A DNA stretch of 64,000 bases from Rhynchopus sp. YZ270_cl-10 (taxonomy: Eukaryota > Euglenozoa > Diplonemea > Diplonemida > Diplonemidae): assembly GCA_964035575.1 (NCBI GenBank), contig OZ037927.1:868001-932000 (forward strand), read 5' to 3'. This document shows positions 1 through 9,914 of this stretch, in pieces; the first letter of the stretch is position 1, and each line of letters begins with the position of its first letter. Under the pieces are notes generated by a model. It did no database searches, was not told where the DNA came from, and saw only the letters and a list, made by a program, of their open reading frames with translations. The position numbers were made by a program, and so were the translations under genes.

Positions 1-87
1 CATATATTGAACGGTATTTTCAAGCGATACTTCGTTATGTCATTGGGGGGCGGACCCCGCGCGGACCCTTGACTCTGGCACTCTGGC

Positions 88-232
88 TGTACCTGTGTAC
101 CTGTGTACCTGTGTACCTGTGTACCTGTGTACCTGTGTACCTGTGTACCTGTGTACCTGTGTACCTGTGTACCTGTGTACCTGTGTACCTGTGTACCTGT
201 GTACCTGTGTACCTGTGTACCTGTGTACCTGT
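88..232. repeat. 8-bp satellite (CTGTGTAC)n
   Basis: About 17 nearly perfect tandem copies of CTGTGTAC. The frames read open on both strands only because the repeat contains no stop codon; it is not coding. Confidence 0.95.
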
Positions 233-364
233 ACCGGGGGTACCCCATGGGGTACCCCCGGGGGTAGTCTGGGGGGTACCCCATGGGGTACCCCTCAGAT
301 TTGGGGGGTACCCCATGGGGTACCCCATGGGGTAGTCTGGGGGGTACCCCATGGGGTACCCCCC
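233..364. repeat. Palindromic GGGGTACCCC repeat block
   Basis: This block is built from copies of the perfect palindromes GGGGTACCCC and CCCCATGGGG, separated by GGGTAGTCTGGGG-type spacers. It directly follows the 8-bp satellite and could fold into a series of strong hairpins. Confidence 0.85.
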
Positions 365-885
365 GCGGACCCTACCCTAAGGGTAGGAATGGGCCACCGT
401 GTGCGATGTCGCATAATTCGGTATATGGAGCTATTTCCCTGTATAGGGTTCACACCAGGAGCACTACTAATTTAGCACTATCGTCATTACACCTGGTTCT
501 CCACTACGTAGTCTGCCTAGCTAGTCAGCCGTGTGGGGGAAATGGTTGTGATAAAACGGAACCGATTTTTTTTGTTGTGTGTTTTTTTTTTTTTCCACCT
601 TTTTTTTAGCCATTGTACCGACGAAATCACTCCATCGAGGTGGGTTTAGTGAAATGTTACTCACCCCCTCTCCCCCCAAAAAAAGGGGTAGAGCCAGGAT
701 ACTCACAGACGGGGAGACGGTACACACACACAACTCCATCCATTTAGTGCTTCATTTCTGACATTTTCGGGGGAAGCTTCTGGTCTGCAGGCAAGTCTCC
801 GAGGATTCCGTTTTCCTTTACATCCGCGTTGAAGGACGAAGTGGAAATAACACCGCCGCTCTGTTGGTGGTGAGGTGGTTTTATT

Positions 886-937
886 TTTGATAAATTGTTG
901 GAGTAGTGTAGTTTGCCACAGATTGTGCAATATCCAC
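886..937 (+). repeat. Dispersed family 2, copy 1
   Basis: Family 2 is defined here by TTGATAAATTGTTGGAGTAG followed by TGTAGTT, an optional CCTCGGTTGTG block, GCCACAG and GTGCAATATCCAC. Read on the minus strand, AGTGGATATTGC can pair with GCAA..CACT further along, so the family may form a hairpin. All six copies in the window have this orientation. Family 1 follows about 15 bp later. Confidence 0.85.
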
Positions 938-951
938 CTGTCTTTTTTTGT

Positions 952-1003
952 TGAAAAACTTGGTTGTATTAGTGTAGCCACCCGAGGATGAACTCAAACT
1001 ATA
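952..1003 (+). repeat. Dispersed family 1, copy 1
   Basis: Family 1 is defined by GAAAACTTGGTTGTATTAGT, then GTAGACACCCGAGGATGAAC and TCCACTA. TAGTG near the start can pair with CACTA at the end, around an inner GTGTAGACAC palindrome. It shares the run CTACACTA..CAAC (minus-strand reading) with family 2, so the two may be related. Ten copies are recognisable in the window, all in this orientation. Confidence 0.85.
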
Positions 1004-1133
1004 CTCCAAAGCTCCAGAACACGTAGTGCCAGAGGTTACTATTTCTCTTCGCTGCTTCAGCAGTGTTGCTATTGGGCAATTTACACGCCTGTATACGGTC
1101 ACCTATACGCGCCTACACGCGGGGTAAAAAAAT

Positions 1134-1207
1134 CAGGTGGTCCTATCGCAAGATAGCAACCACAATTTTTTTCTCATCAGGATCCTTAAAAAGAGAGCAA
1201 ATAGAAG
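1134..1207 (+). repeat. Dispersed family 4, copy 1 (GNRA-type hairpin)
   Basis: Family 4 consists of a hairpin followed by a T-run, TCA(C)AGGATCCTTAAAA and GAGAGCAAATAGAAG. In this copy the hairpin is GTGGTCCTATC-GCAA-GATAGCAACCAC, with a GNRA tetraloop. The copy near 45030 keeps the same stem but has loop GTGA, with a C to A change on one side and C to T on the other. Confidence 0.85.
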
Positions 1208-1780
1208 CATGCGTGAAAGGCTAATGAATTGCAATGATACTTTGATTTCAGAAACTATCTATTTCTACTGAATATAAGGTATAATAGGGTGACACTAAAT
1301 GTACCCAAACTTTTAATGATACTTTGAAAAAAATTAAAAAAGAAACGATGAGCCTTTGCATAAGCGTCAAAGTATCCCCTTCATTGACTAGAGTAAAAGT
1401 GGAGAAGAAAAGAGGGAAGGGGGAAGGGGGAGGGGGGTTCACATACGACGAAGGTGAGTGCCATCCACACAGCGAAAAAGCCCCAGAAGCACCTCAGGAA
1501 GACTTGGAACGCCAATGTTCCGGGGTACGGGTTGAAATACTGCGGATTGGTGGTTCGTGAAATGGTACCTCATTAATACGCCTTAAAGAGTGAAGGAGAA
1601 GGAGAAGTTGGCTTGAAATACAAAGGTAGTCGAGCCATTCACTCTCCAGAAAAACACTCTGGGGTTTGATAATGCTTTTTATTTGTTTTTGAAAGTGCTT
1701 TTTTATGCTCTATTTATTTTTGATTAGTGGTGGTGTAGACCTAAAGTCGGAGAGGAAGAAGGGTGCATTACTTTGTAAAA

Positions 1781-2000
1781 AAGATCGGGTCTGTTGTTTG
1801 TGCGCTCAAAAGCCGGGAAAACGAAAAGGTGAAAGAAATTGTGTTATACTGAAGTACGGTTTGTTGTGGTTAATTGAGTACTCAAAAAAAAGAAAACAAG
1901 CGCGCTTCTGTCTTTTTCAATCCGTTTTTTTTGTTTGCCCTGCAGCGCTGCAGCGCTGCCTCCAATCTTTTTAGAATTGACAACAAGTTGTTTTATCAAA
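1781..2000 (+). repeat. 220-bp dispersed repeat, copy 1
   Basis: It begins AAGATCGGGTCTGTTGTTTG and ends with AATTGACAACAAGTTGTTTT. A second copy in the same orientation lies at 22319-22516. It contains a GCAGCGCTGCAGCGCTGC palindrome, shortened in the other copy. I do not recognise a known family or a gene in it. Confidence 0.85.
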
Positions 2001-2253
2001 AAAATTACAACTTATCCTCTTTCTCAGCCACTGAGAGCCAAACTGTAAACACTCTTAGGGGGGAAAGCCTTTAATCTGGAACAACTGCATATTTTTTTTT
2101 GTCTCTATTCAGAGACATTCGCCCCTGTAAGGCCGAAGCCACCCCTTTTTCTCGACAATCACTTCCAAAAAAAAACGGACCAACGCTCTGTACTCAAAGT
2201 TAGCCTAAGGTCGAAGCTCTCCCCTTCTTTCTTCTTCTTCTTTCCTTTTTTTT

Positions 2254-2961
2254 TTAGGTACATACGTTCCAATGTCTCATAACGTAGTTGTGGGGGTTTA
2301 CTTCTGCGAGGTGGGTTCCAAGGTTCGGAATGCCGAAACGGTGGTAAACGTTCATCATCTTATGCGCTTCACATGGGTCGAATCCGTGAGGGAAGGTCGT
2401 GTACGAGTTGGGAAGCGACACATGAGCGTAACGACCCCAGTAGGTGCGTCCCGGGGCCCACTCTTGTCCTCCGTTCACCCAGTGCTTCTTGTTCTGTACG
2501 TAGAAGACGGCCCGCACAAACAGCCACTCCGCTGATCCCTTGTCCGCATCCCGGTTCTTCTCAAACTCTGCCCGAATCTGTCTTGCATAAAACCCGAACA
2601 GCCCATGCTGGAGGTTCGCCTTGAATGTCCAGTTCAGCATCTCCACGAGGCAGCGTTTGTAAAGCCGGCACATCTTCTGTTCATGCGTCAGCAGGGTGTG
2701 GAACAGCGGCTCGATCATCGGGTGGTGAGGGTTCAGGTTCGCCACGGAGTGGGCCATGGTGGGCATCTGGTCTCCACCGTAGTGGGTAGGTCCCCAGCGG
2801 CCGTCGTCTTTGTGACGGATATCCCACTCACCGATCCAGGTGCTGGTGTCATTGGAAGGCGCGCCGAAACGGGCTGACTGGGCCTGTGGCAGGTCGTCCC
2901 AACCTCCACCTAGCTTGGGCTTCGTAGGTGCCGTGAGGCACAGAGCAGAACGACGAAGCAT
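2254..2961 (-). CDS. NDUFB9: Complex I B22/NDUFB9-like LYR-motif subunit
   Basis: A 235-residue protein. NDUFB9 is an accessory membrane-arm subunit of mitochondrial NADH:ubiquinone oxidoreductase and belongs to the LYR family. Residues 90-105 read LLTHEQKMCRLYKRCL, close to the LTHQQK..RLYKRAL stretch of animal NDUFB9. They are followed by the family's ARQIRAEFEKNRD and a Trp/Tyr-rich region (WVNGGQEWAPGRTYWGRY). The N-terminus (MLRRSALCLTAPTK) is basic and could be a mitochondrial signal; residues 15-80 and the C-terminal 50 look lineage-specific. A pyrimidine tract ending in CAG lies 24 nt upstream of the ATG and would suit trans-splicing. The last codons run into a GTATGT donor-like site (2260-2265), so the final VCT might be intron read-through; I found no convincing last exon. 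Confidence 0.8.
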   Translation of the reverse strand: MLRRSALCLTAPTKPKLGGGWDDLPQAQSARFGAPSNDTSTWIGEWDIRHKDDGRWGPTHYGGDQMPTMAHSVANLNPHHPMIEPLFHTLLTHEQKMCRLYKRCLVEMLNWTFKANLQHGLFGFYARQIRAEFEKNRDADKGSAEWLFVRAVFYVQNKKHWVNGGQEWAPGRTYWGRYAHVSLPNSYTTFPHGFDPCEAHKMMNVYHRFGIPNLGTHLAEVNPHNYVMRHWNVCT

Positions 2962-2975
2962 GTTAAAGGAACAAC

Positions 2976-2986
2976 AAGGTGTGGCT
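2976..2986 (-). promoter_or_regulatory. Putative splice-acceptor (trans-splice) site of the NDUFB9-like gene
   Basis: On the minus strand a CCACCCCCC tract is followed by TCAG at 2985, leaving a 24-nt 5' UTR before the ATG at 2961. The same spacing is seen before the LRR gene. This is inference; no spliced leader was found. Confidence 0.4.
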
Positions 2987-3057
2987 GAGGGGGGTGGAAA
3001 GTGTGGTGGTGGTGAAGAGAGAGAGAGACGACAGACTCATACAGGGGGTCACTACAT

Positions 3058-3580
3058 ATAGTGGAACTGCTAGGGTCGCAAACGACTTCGTTGCTAGCTC
3101 AATGATATCATAAAGATAGTCGTAAAAAAAAACACTAAGGGCACGGTAATTTTTTTTCTTGGTAAGCGTCAGAGCACTTCTCAAAAAAAAGTACGCACGC
3201 ACGCAAAAAAAAATTATGCAGTAAAAAAAATTATGAGTGGTGAAAAAAATTATAGAGGAAAATTACAGTGGGGGAAATACAGGTACCAAAAATATTTTCC
3301 CACCAATTTTTGCCCACAAAAAATCGGGGGAAATTTTTTTTGATTTCGGCTCTCAGGAGTCTGTGTGTGCTGTGATGGGGTCAATTTGCGCTGAAAAATG
3401 TACATTTTTTACCTAAAATACATTGTTGAGTTATTGAGGGCCCCCCTTTATAATTTTTTTTTCTGCATATTTTTTTCCCCTGGAATCTCAAAAAAAAAGT
3501 ACGCACGCAGACGCTTACCAAAAATAAAAATTACCGTGCCCTAAGTCATTTGGATTAGTAGCACCACTAGTAGTCCGCAG
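3058..3580. repeat. Dispersed repeat interrupted by a 403-bp element
   Basis: Sequence around TGGAACTGCTAGGGTCGCAA (3060-3135), resumed at 3542-3580 by TAAGTCATTTGGA and AGTAGTCC, is the same repeat that lies nearly whole at 5283-5500. The middle is the inserted element 3139-3541. Confidence 0.8.
3139..3541. mobile_element. PIF/Harbinger-like miniature element with TAA target duplication
   Basis: This 403-bp element has terminal inverted repeats of about 34 bp beginning GGGCACGGTAATTTTT. It is flanked on both sides by TAA (3136-3138 and 3542-3544). The paralogous host repeat at about 5450 reads CACTAAGTCATT with a single TAA, which is the empty site. A 3-bp TWA duplication is characteristic of PIF/Harbinger transposons. 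There is no transposase; the element is non-autonomous. Its interior (3305-3422) resembles the interior of the element at 15866-16399. Confidence 0.85.
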
Positions 3581-3582
3581 TG

Positions 3583-3829
3583 GAGAGAGAGAGAGAGAGA
3601 GGGGGGCGGGAGAGGGGGGGCGGGAGAGGGGGGGCGGGAGAGGGGGGGCGGGAGAGGGGGGGCGGGAGAGGGGGGGCGGGAGAGGGGGGGCGGGAGAGGG
3701 GGGGCGGGAGAGGGGGGCGGGAGAGAGGGGGGGGGGAGAGGGGGGGCGGGAGAGGGGGGGCGGGAGAGGGGGGGCGGGAGAGAGGGGGGGGGGGAGAGGG
3801 GGGGCGGGGGAGAGGGGGGGGGGGGGGGA
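3583..3829. repeat. G-rich minisatellite (GGGGGGGCGGGAGA)n
   Basis: About 17 copies of a 14-bp unit of G-runs, with some 12-16-bp variants, preceded by (GA)n. Runs of 6-9 G at regular spacing make G-quadruplexes likely on the plus strand. The long Pro/Ser/Arg open frames across it are by-products of the repeat. Confidence 0.95.
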
Positions 3830-3900
3830 ATACACGTCTTGTTGACCCTAATAGGGGCGGTTGTAGAGTGTTTGCAAACAGAATCCATTTTTTCTTTTTT

Positions 3901-3953
3901 GAAAACTTGGTTTGTATTAGTGTAGACACCCCCGAGGATGAACTCCACTATAC
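3901..3953 (+). repeat. Dispersed family 1, copy 2
   Basis: A full-length copy with one extra C in the CCC run (ACACCCCCGAGGATG) and an extra T after TTGG. It is flanked by T-tracts. Confidence 0.85.
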
Positions 3954-4929
3954 TTTTTTTTTTGCACAGAATTTCTTCGCGGGAGGGAGTAGGGGAAGAA
4001 GAAGGTATGACCCCTTCCTGAGACAGTTCGGGATGGGAAAGAAATGAAAAAATGAAGAAAAGAAGAAGAAGAAGGAGACGAGGAAGAAGAAAAAAAGTGG
4101 GGTTTGTGAGATGCTAGCATAGTAAGAATCCTCGCTATCGAGGCTCTCCAAAAAAAAATAATCACCCCCCACCCCTGAACCGTCTTTTTATCAAACCTTT
4201 TGGTCCTTAAACCATCTTTCTTAAAACGTTTTGGGCCCCAGGCTTGTCCAAAAGCTACACTTAGTGGGCCGACCGGGTTGTCCGTACCCCCTGAATCACA
4301 CCAAAGTAAAAGAAATAAATTTCTTTTATTTAAAACAAAGGGGGAGGGGGGGCGAAGAAGAGGGGAAAAGGGGGAAAAAAATGACACAAAGTTGAAAAAG
4401 GAAATAGAAAAGAACAAACCGAAACTGAAATTGAAAGAGACAAAATCGTGATTTCTCATCTGCAACGAGACTCCGCTGGAGAGTCATCCGCAGACTCTCC
4501 GGTACCACGAATCTTATATACTCTACAAAATAAAACAAAACAAAACAAAGCGAAGTTGGAGTGCGCGAACACCTTTCCGTTCATCGGTGGGCGCAGACAA
4601 TTGAAACAAAAAACAAAAAAAAATTAAAACAAAAACAAAATCAAGCAAACGTAGCACACGGCATGCAACTTCCCTACATGAAAGGATGCCTCCACCCCCC
4701 TACCTATCAACGTCTCCACCAAATATTTTGAAGCGGGGAAATAGAAACGTAACACTCATCACACGAAAAAACCCATGGGAGACAGGTTGTGAAACGCACA
4801 CACACCTCGACCTGTTTGATGAGGCGTGGCTTTCTGCAGGCGCGGTTCGTCCCCCAGAACCGCAAAAGTGTGTTCAAAAATGCTTTGTTTCTATTTCCTC
4901 CTTCATGAGGTGACAAAAAAAAATGGCTG

Positions 4930-4978
4930 ACTTGAAATACAACAGCCCGCTCGTGAACAATGTACCTTTGGTACGATG
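4930..4978 (+). repeat. Dispersed family 5, copy 1
   Basis: Family 5 is CTTGAAATACAACAGCCC, then CTCGTGAACA(G/A)TGTACC and TTTGGTAC. GTACC and GGTAC can pair. It recurs at 25277, 34549, 49157, 53409 and inside each 372-bp unit at 25.7-27.2 kb, always in this orientation. Confidence 0.85.
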
Positions 4979-5282
4979 ATGCTGGCATACTTTTTTTCCA
5001 TTGAACCAACAGCAAAAAGCGCGAATCCAAAAAAAATTGAGGTTCCATTTGGGTTGCATTTTAAATGGACAACGTTATTCACACCTTCAAGGAAGCACGA
5101 TTGTATCCTATCTAGCACAGAGAAAGTACCACACACCATGTGTCCCAGCCACACTTATCTAAATACATTTTTTCCCTTTCAAAAATCCGCGTTTTTTTAC
5201 TAAAAAAACACCGCAAAAATATAAGAAAAGGGTTTCAAAAAAAAACCATGACTGCGATAGATACACGACGGACTAATACAGA

Positions 5283-5500
5283 GGACCTACTTAGTGGAAC
5301 TGCTAGGGTCGCAAACGACTTCGTTGCTAGCTCTATAATAGTATTCCAACATATTACAATGCAATCAAATTGGTAGCATAGGGGGATCAATAGAAATGTT
5401 CCCATCATAACTCTGCCAATGATATCGTAAAACTAGTCGTAAAACACTAAGTCATTTTTGGACCTGGTAGCAATACAAAAGTAGTCCCTCCCCCTGACCG
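5283..5500. repeat. Uninterrupted copy of the 3.06-kb dispersed repeat
   Basis: It runs from TAGTGGAACTGCTAGGGTCG to AGTAGTCCC. It has about 80 bp (5333-5418) that the first copy lacks, and it carries the empty TAA site at about 5450 that proves the insertion at 3139-3541. Confidence 0.8.
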
Positions 5501-5769
5501 GAGTCCATCGTGTATACCTACCTACCTGTTCCCCCCCCCCCATCACAGCAGAGAATAAGACTCGGGGACCCGGCTTATTCTCTGATGTGCCCCCTCCCCT
5601 CACCCCTCCCCTTCAGCTCTCAAACACAGGATATCCTCACTCGATTTTCCCCCTCCCACCCCCCCACACTTCCCCATACGTTTGCTATGTGACTATAGCG
5701 CAATACATAATGCATAATTTTTTTTCCGAATTACATTCCCCATCCCCAGCCCTTTTGCAGACACACGCC

Positions 5770-7479
5770 TTAAATGTGTGTCTGAACATTTTGTGGTATA
5801 AAGTCTTTTGCTGCTTCTTGCTCATCGCGGAGGTCATCCTGAAGGTCTAAGACCAGGCTTTGTTTGATCTGCCAATAGGTGTCCTCCATGATCGCAAGGA
5901 AGACGTTCAGCGCAACGTAGATGAACATCACAATAAAGGTGTAGAGGAAGAACCGTGAGAAGAACTTAAGGAACGCAGAGTTTTCGGGGTAAATCGCAGC
6001 GAAGGTGTCGTGCACGACGTCGCCGTTCATCACTGCAAACAACGACACACATGAGATATCCAAATTCTGAAACTTCGCGCAATACGGCCCAAAGCAATAC
6101 GTCCCTACACAGGCATACCCAAAATACAGCGGAAGACATCCACAGGCATGCCGCGACGCTGCGGGCACTCCATACTGCAAAGAGTGGATCAACAAATAAA
6201 ACCAGGGTTGATCTCCCAAATGCGCAACGAACGATACACTCTGAAGAAACGCCCCCATGCCAAGACAAAGCCGGGTTGCGACCAGAGCGGCCCCGGTATG
6301 CCCAGAATGCCGCAGTGTCCACTTCATGACCACCCAAACAAAGCATAGCACATCCCCTACGAGCCCTGCAAGCACCCAGGAGTACCCTTCTGTGAGGTTC
6401 CCTCCGATGCCGACTGTTGTATCGACTTCGCCAAGCATGTCCGCAAAGAACTCCTCACGGCGTGCGGAGGAGGTCGTGCTTTGAGTAGACTTTGTAGAAT
6501 AGGAAGAGATGGTCTCTGCGTCAAGTTGAAATTCTAGTTGATTATCGTTGTTGTTGTTGTGTGCATGATGGTAGTCCGCGAAGGAGGCCCCAAGGCGGAG
6601 ACCCCTAGAGCTTTTTATCCCTGCAAGGGCTTCCTGCTGTTCCCTCCTTTTCTTGGCCTTTTTAAACTCAAAAACGGTCTTCACAGAAACCACCTTGATA
6701 AAAGCAGAGAACACCGCGAGGAGCCCTACCACAATAAGGAACCAATCGAGCTCCCGCAGACCGCTTTTCTTTTGCGCTAGGTCTTCGTTGCAGAGAGACT
6801 CCCCGACGTTTAAGGTAAACTGAATCACCCCGGTGCGCGCGAATTCAAATCGTTGCGTAACATCCCATTGATGGCACAAATCCTGCCCTACATCGTGCCC
6901 CGCTTCAGTGTTTTTCACAGAGAACTCCACTGTCACAGTATCCGCTCTCCATTGCACATCGGTTATAGGACTGCAATCGTCATCACTCTTATTCAAGGGC
7001 ATACTATCAGCGTAATGACCAAATGGACCTAACGGGTTGTCCTCCGAGAGTGCGCACACCACCTCCCCTCTGGTCAGCTCTATATCCGTAAAGGTATGTG
7101 CCAGCTGTTTGTACGAATCCTCACTGTCGACATAGTTGAGCGTCATTATGAGCGGAGTACGGTCGTGCCACATCGATAGGTCGTCTCGGATGAGATCATC
7201 CCAAGCTTCAAAGGTATCTTTCATAAACATTGTGGTGTCCTCGTACGTATAAAGGTACGTTAAAGTGTCGGCAGGGTCCGCCCATTCAGGTGCAAAGGCC
7301 TCACCCAACGCATCGGTTACCTCGCGGCTGAAGTCGTTCTCCCATGGCAGGAAGATCAAGGTGTAGAGCACTACAAGAACAATCATCGCAAAGTTCGTTG
7401 CCATCTTCCACTTAATCCATACCAACAACGGCCCCAACGGGCCGCAACAACCAAGCAAACGGTGCTTTGGGTTTGTCAT
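5770..7479 (-). CDS. TRPML (mucolipin)-type cation channel
   Basis: 569 residues, about the length of animal mucolipins (580). TRPML proteins are Ca2+-permeable channels of endosomes and lysosomes. TM1 is at about 27-45, followed by a large luminal loop (46-245) with four cysteines (142, 169, 202, 230), matching the two disulfides of mucolipins. TM2 is at 246-264; a charged, Ser/Thr- and Asn-rich cytosolic linker (265-365, with HHAHNNNNDNQ) follows. TM3 is at 368-387, TM4 398-420, TM5 448-468, pore helix and filter 478-492 with NGD (485-487), and TM6 510-532. The stretch from TM5 to TM6 (GPYCAKFQNL, FAVMNGD, LNVFLAIMEDTYW) is the clearest TRPML signature; polycystins are the next best match. 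The C-tail is short (about 35 residues). It is a single exon with the first ATG used. The channel could help acidic-store Ca2+ release. Confidence 0.88.
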   Translation of the reverse strand: MTNPKHRLLGCCGPLGPLLVWIKWKMATNFAMIVLVVLYTLIFLPWENDFSREVTDALGEAFAPEWADPADTLTYLYTYEDTTMFMKDTFEAWDDLIRDDLSMWHDRTPLIMTLNYVDSEDSYKQLAHTFTDIELTRGEVVCALSEDNPLGPFGHYADSMPLNKSDDDCSPITDVQWRADTVTVEFSVKNTEAGHDVGQDLCHQWDVTQRFEFARTGVIQFTLNVGESLCNEDLAQKKSGLRELDWFLIVVGLLAVFSAFIKVVSVKTVFEFKKAKKRREQQEALAGIKSSRGLRLGASFADYHHAHNNNNDNQLEFQLDAETISSYSTKSTQSTTSSARREEFFADMLGEVDTTVGIGGNLTEGYSWVLAGLVGDVLCFVWVVMKWTLRHSGHTGAALVATRLCLGMGAFLQSVSFVAHLGDQPWFYLLIHSLQYGVPAASRHACGCLPLYFGYACVGTYCFGPYCAKFQNLDISCVSLFAVMNGDVVHDTFAAIYPENSAFLKFFSRFFLYTFIVMFIYVALNVFLAIMEDTYWQIKQSLVLDLQDDLRDEQEAAKDFIPQNVQTHI

Positions 7480-7819
7480 TTTGGAGTGATTAGGAGAGAA
7501 AAAAAGGAGTCTCCGTGGACAGGAAAAAAGAAACGTGGAGGAGCTATACTGTGTACTGTTGAAAGGGGGGATGATGGTGGGGTAGGGGGTGTGTTAGGAA
7601 ATAAGTGTCACAACAAAAAATACGAAATTTTATTGTCTCTTTTGTTTGTTTTTTTTCTCTGAGGGACAGAAGCTGGTTCTGGATCAAACATGGACTTAGG
7701 GGAACCTTCGGGGAACCGATTCCCGGTTCTCCCTGGTTCCGAAATGACCGGTTCCCCAAAAATTTCGGTTCCAATATGAATTTTTTCCCTTGTTTTTTTT
7801 TTTTGGATGATTTTTTTTT

Positions 7820-7851
7820 GAAAATTTGGTTGTATTAGTGTAGACACCCGA
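7820..7851 (+). repeat. Dispersed family 1, copy 3 (truncated)
   Basis: GAAAATTTGGTTGTATTAGT and GTAGACACCCGAG are kept; the GATGAACTCCACTA end is missing. Confidence 0.75.
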
Positions 7852-9103
7852 GCAGGGTTGTTCCTTGTTCTCGGAAAAAACAGCAAAATTCTGGATTTAT
7901 GTTCCCGTTTTTTTCCTTTTTTTGGGTGGGGTTTTTTGCCCTTTTTCGGGCTTTCTGAGCTCTACCCTCACTGTAGTGGGGTCATTTCGAGAAAATGGAC
8001 AAGTTCTTGATTGATACAAATTTTGGTTACGACCACTAGTGAGTTGCTCACAATGCTAAATGAGTGTCAGAACTGTGATTCTGGGCCCACTTTAACCGCC
8101 CCTCGAAATTCAAGAAGGGGTCCCAAACCCGGGCGCGCTACACGCGCGCGGAACTTTTTGCAGCTTTGGTCTAGTTGCATTTTGGCTGCAAAATGCAAGG
8201 GGATCCCCAAAGACGTTGAATATTATTTGGATGGGGCAGTGATTTTGTACCTGCATATACGCTCCTTCGTGGTAACCGTGTGCATGCCAATGAAGTGCTC
8301 TCTGGGGTTCGATAACCCGTGGAACCAGTGCTTCCGCCGATGAACGGTGAGGCGTTTGCACTTTTTTGCGGAGCAAAAAAATAATATAAATGGCGCCGCA
8401 GGCAAAAAATTTTGGGTACGGTGTAAAAATCTAGCTTCCAACGAACCCTTTTTTGCAGAGCAAAAAAATGAAAAATGGCGCCGCAGGCAAAAATAAATTG
8501 GGGGTACAGCCCTGGACGGTGCAGGATTTTGTTGTCAATTTTTTTTTCTTGCCCCCTGAAAACTCTTGCTTTTGAGAGTTTCGACCATTTCACCACACTG
8601 GTGGTGTGTCACCTACAGTGAAACCCACCAGAAACCACAAGAAAGCCCCCCAAGGAAAAAAGGAAAAAAAAAAAAGGAAAAAAAAAACTAAAATCCAGAA
8701 TTTCATGTTCTCGGTCCCACTTAGGAACTTCCCTGCACCCGAGGGTGAACTCCGCTATTTTTTTTTATATTTCCCAACCCAACAACAATGACAAAGCGTA
8801 AAGACAATAGTGGGTGATCTATGATCGTCTCCATGAGACACGAAACAGCCCGCGAGAGCCTACTGAGAGCTAGTAAAAAAAACCCCCTCCCTCCGTTCAT
8901 AGATCACCCAACTAGATAAAAGCAAAGAAGAATCACTTTGAGGTTATGCGAGTCACTCAACGAGATGGGGCGCGCTCTGGGGAGTCACGGAGACCACCAA
9001 CACTCTCCAGTCTTTTTCCTGCGCTTCCAGGAAAAGTCGCGTGTGTGACTAGTAAACGAAAAAATATAATGCGCAACAACAAAGGTGTGAGGAAGAATTT
9101 TGT

Positions 9104-9180
9104 TTGATTATAGACTATCACTAGATAATAGCCACGGTTTTTTTCTTCACAGGATCCTTAAAATAGAGCAAATAGAAGGA
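9104..9180 (+). repeat. Dispersed family 4, copy 2
   Basis: GATTATAGACTATCACTAGA, then the GCCACGG, TTCACAGGATCCTTAAAA and GAGCAAATAGAAGG parts. The hairpin stem is weaker than in copy 1. Confidence 0.8.
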
Positions 9181-9644
9181 GTACAAGGTGTGAGGAAGAA
9201 GAAAAGAAAGCTAATAAAAACGGGGGGGGGGGGGGGGGGAAACAAAAATGTTTTTCCGAATGGGAATCATTGGGATGTTGTTGTTGGGGGGGTGGGGTCA
9301 ATAAAACATGTTCCAAGAAAAGCTCCTGCGTCGGTTTTCTTCTTGTTACAAAAAATCTCGTTTTTCTCTTTGTCTATTTTTTTTTCGTGCATTTCCTCAT
9401 TCTCTCTTTGCACTTTCTTTTTGTTTTTGCTTGTTGTTAGATCTCGAGTTCTAAATAGCACATTACTACCCATGTTCAGCCCTGTTCATGCACATACATG
9501 GCGAAGCCTACTACAGGATTTATTTTTTTTGTTTTGGAAAAAAAAGGGGGGGTGGTTATCCCACTCCATTCGGTAGTCTCTTATTTACCAAACTGAATCA
9601 GGGGAGGGTGATGCTTTGTGACATGTTAGGAAATAAGTGCCACA

Positions 9645-9914
9645 AAAACTAGACGACATCATCCACCAACTGATCTTGATAGCAATAAAAATAGTGTTTT
9701 TTGTTCGTTGAACGCAGCCAAATAGGGGGTAAAACTCTGTTTGGCGCAAAGGTGAAAAGGATTCAAGGGCAAATACTGTTATACAAGATCTGAACGTTGG
9801 CTTTCTTTTTTTGTCTACCGACTCTCCCCCTTGAAATTGTCCGTCGGGGCAAAATACCGGTTTTCTTGGGGGGGACAATTTCACGGGGGAGGGTCGGTAG
9901 TTTCTTAATACACT
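9645..9914. mobile_element. Small dispersed element (AAACTAGAC ends) with a nested insert
   Basis: It is about 190 bp without the insert. The other copy, at 34303-34492, lies in the opposite orientation, and a partial copy lies at 52680-52722. Its ends are AAACTAGAC..GTCTAGTTT. It carries TTGAACGCAGCCAAATAGGG and TTTGGCGCAAAGGTGAAA. It has no open frame. Confidence 0.85.
9818..9897. mobile_element. 80-bp nested miniature element with TA duplication
   Basis: Near-perfect inverted repeats begin CCGACTCTCCCCCTTGAAAT at one end; the other end reads GACAATTTCACGGGGGAGGGTCGG. It is bounded by TA at 9816-9817 and 9898-9899. The other copy of the host element (near 34315) has a single TA at this point. 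TA duplications fit Tc1/mariner-type elements. Confidence 0.9.

Larger units (their letters stand above)
365..2253. other. Spacer downstream of the NDUFB9-like gene
   Basis: No convincing gene is visible. It holds copies of dispersed families 1, 2 and 4, a 220-bp repeat (1781-2000), poly-A/T and poly-G tracts, and a short repeat at about 1262-1312 (motif GGTATAATAGGGTGACACTA) that recurs at about 25650-25690. If the possible donor at the end of the NDUFB9-like frame is used, its last exon would lie here. Confidence 0.6.
3954..5769. other. Spacer between the NDUFB9-like and TRPML-like genes
   Basis: Purine-rich stretches (4020-4100, 4330-4450), AAAACAAAACAAAA runs (about 4530-4650) and repeats. 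I see no gene. At 4553-4600 there is a motif (CCTTTCCGTTCATCGGTGGGCG) related to ones at about 13490 and 22605 (CTCATCGTTCATC). Confidence 0.6.

Noticed and set aside
3515-3948. Proline/serine/arginine-rich minus frames and the plus frame opposite
   Set aside because: All arise from the G-rich minisatellite, which lacks stop codons.
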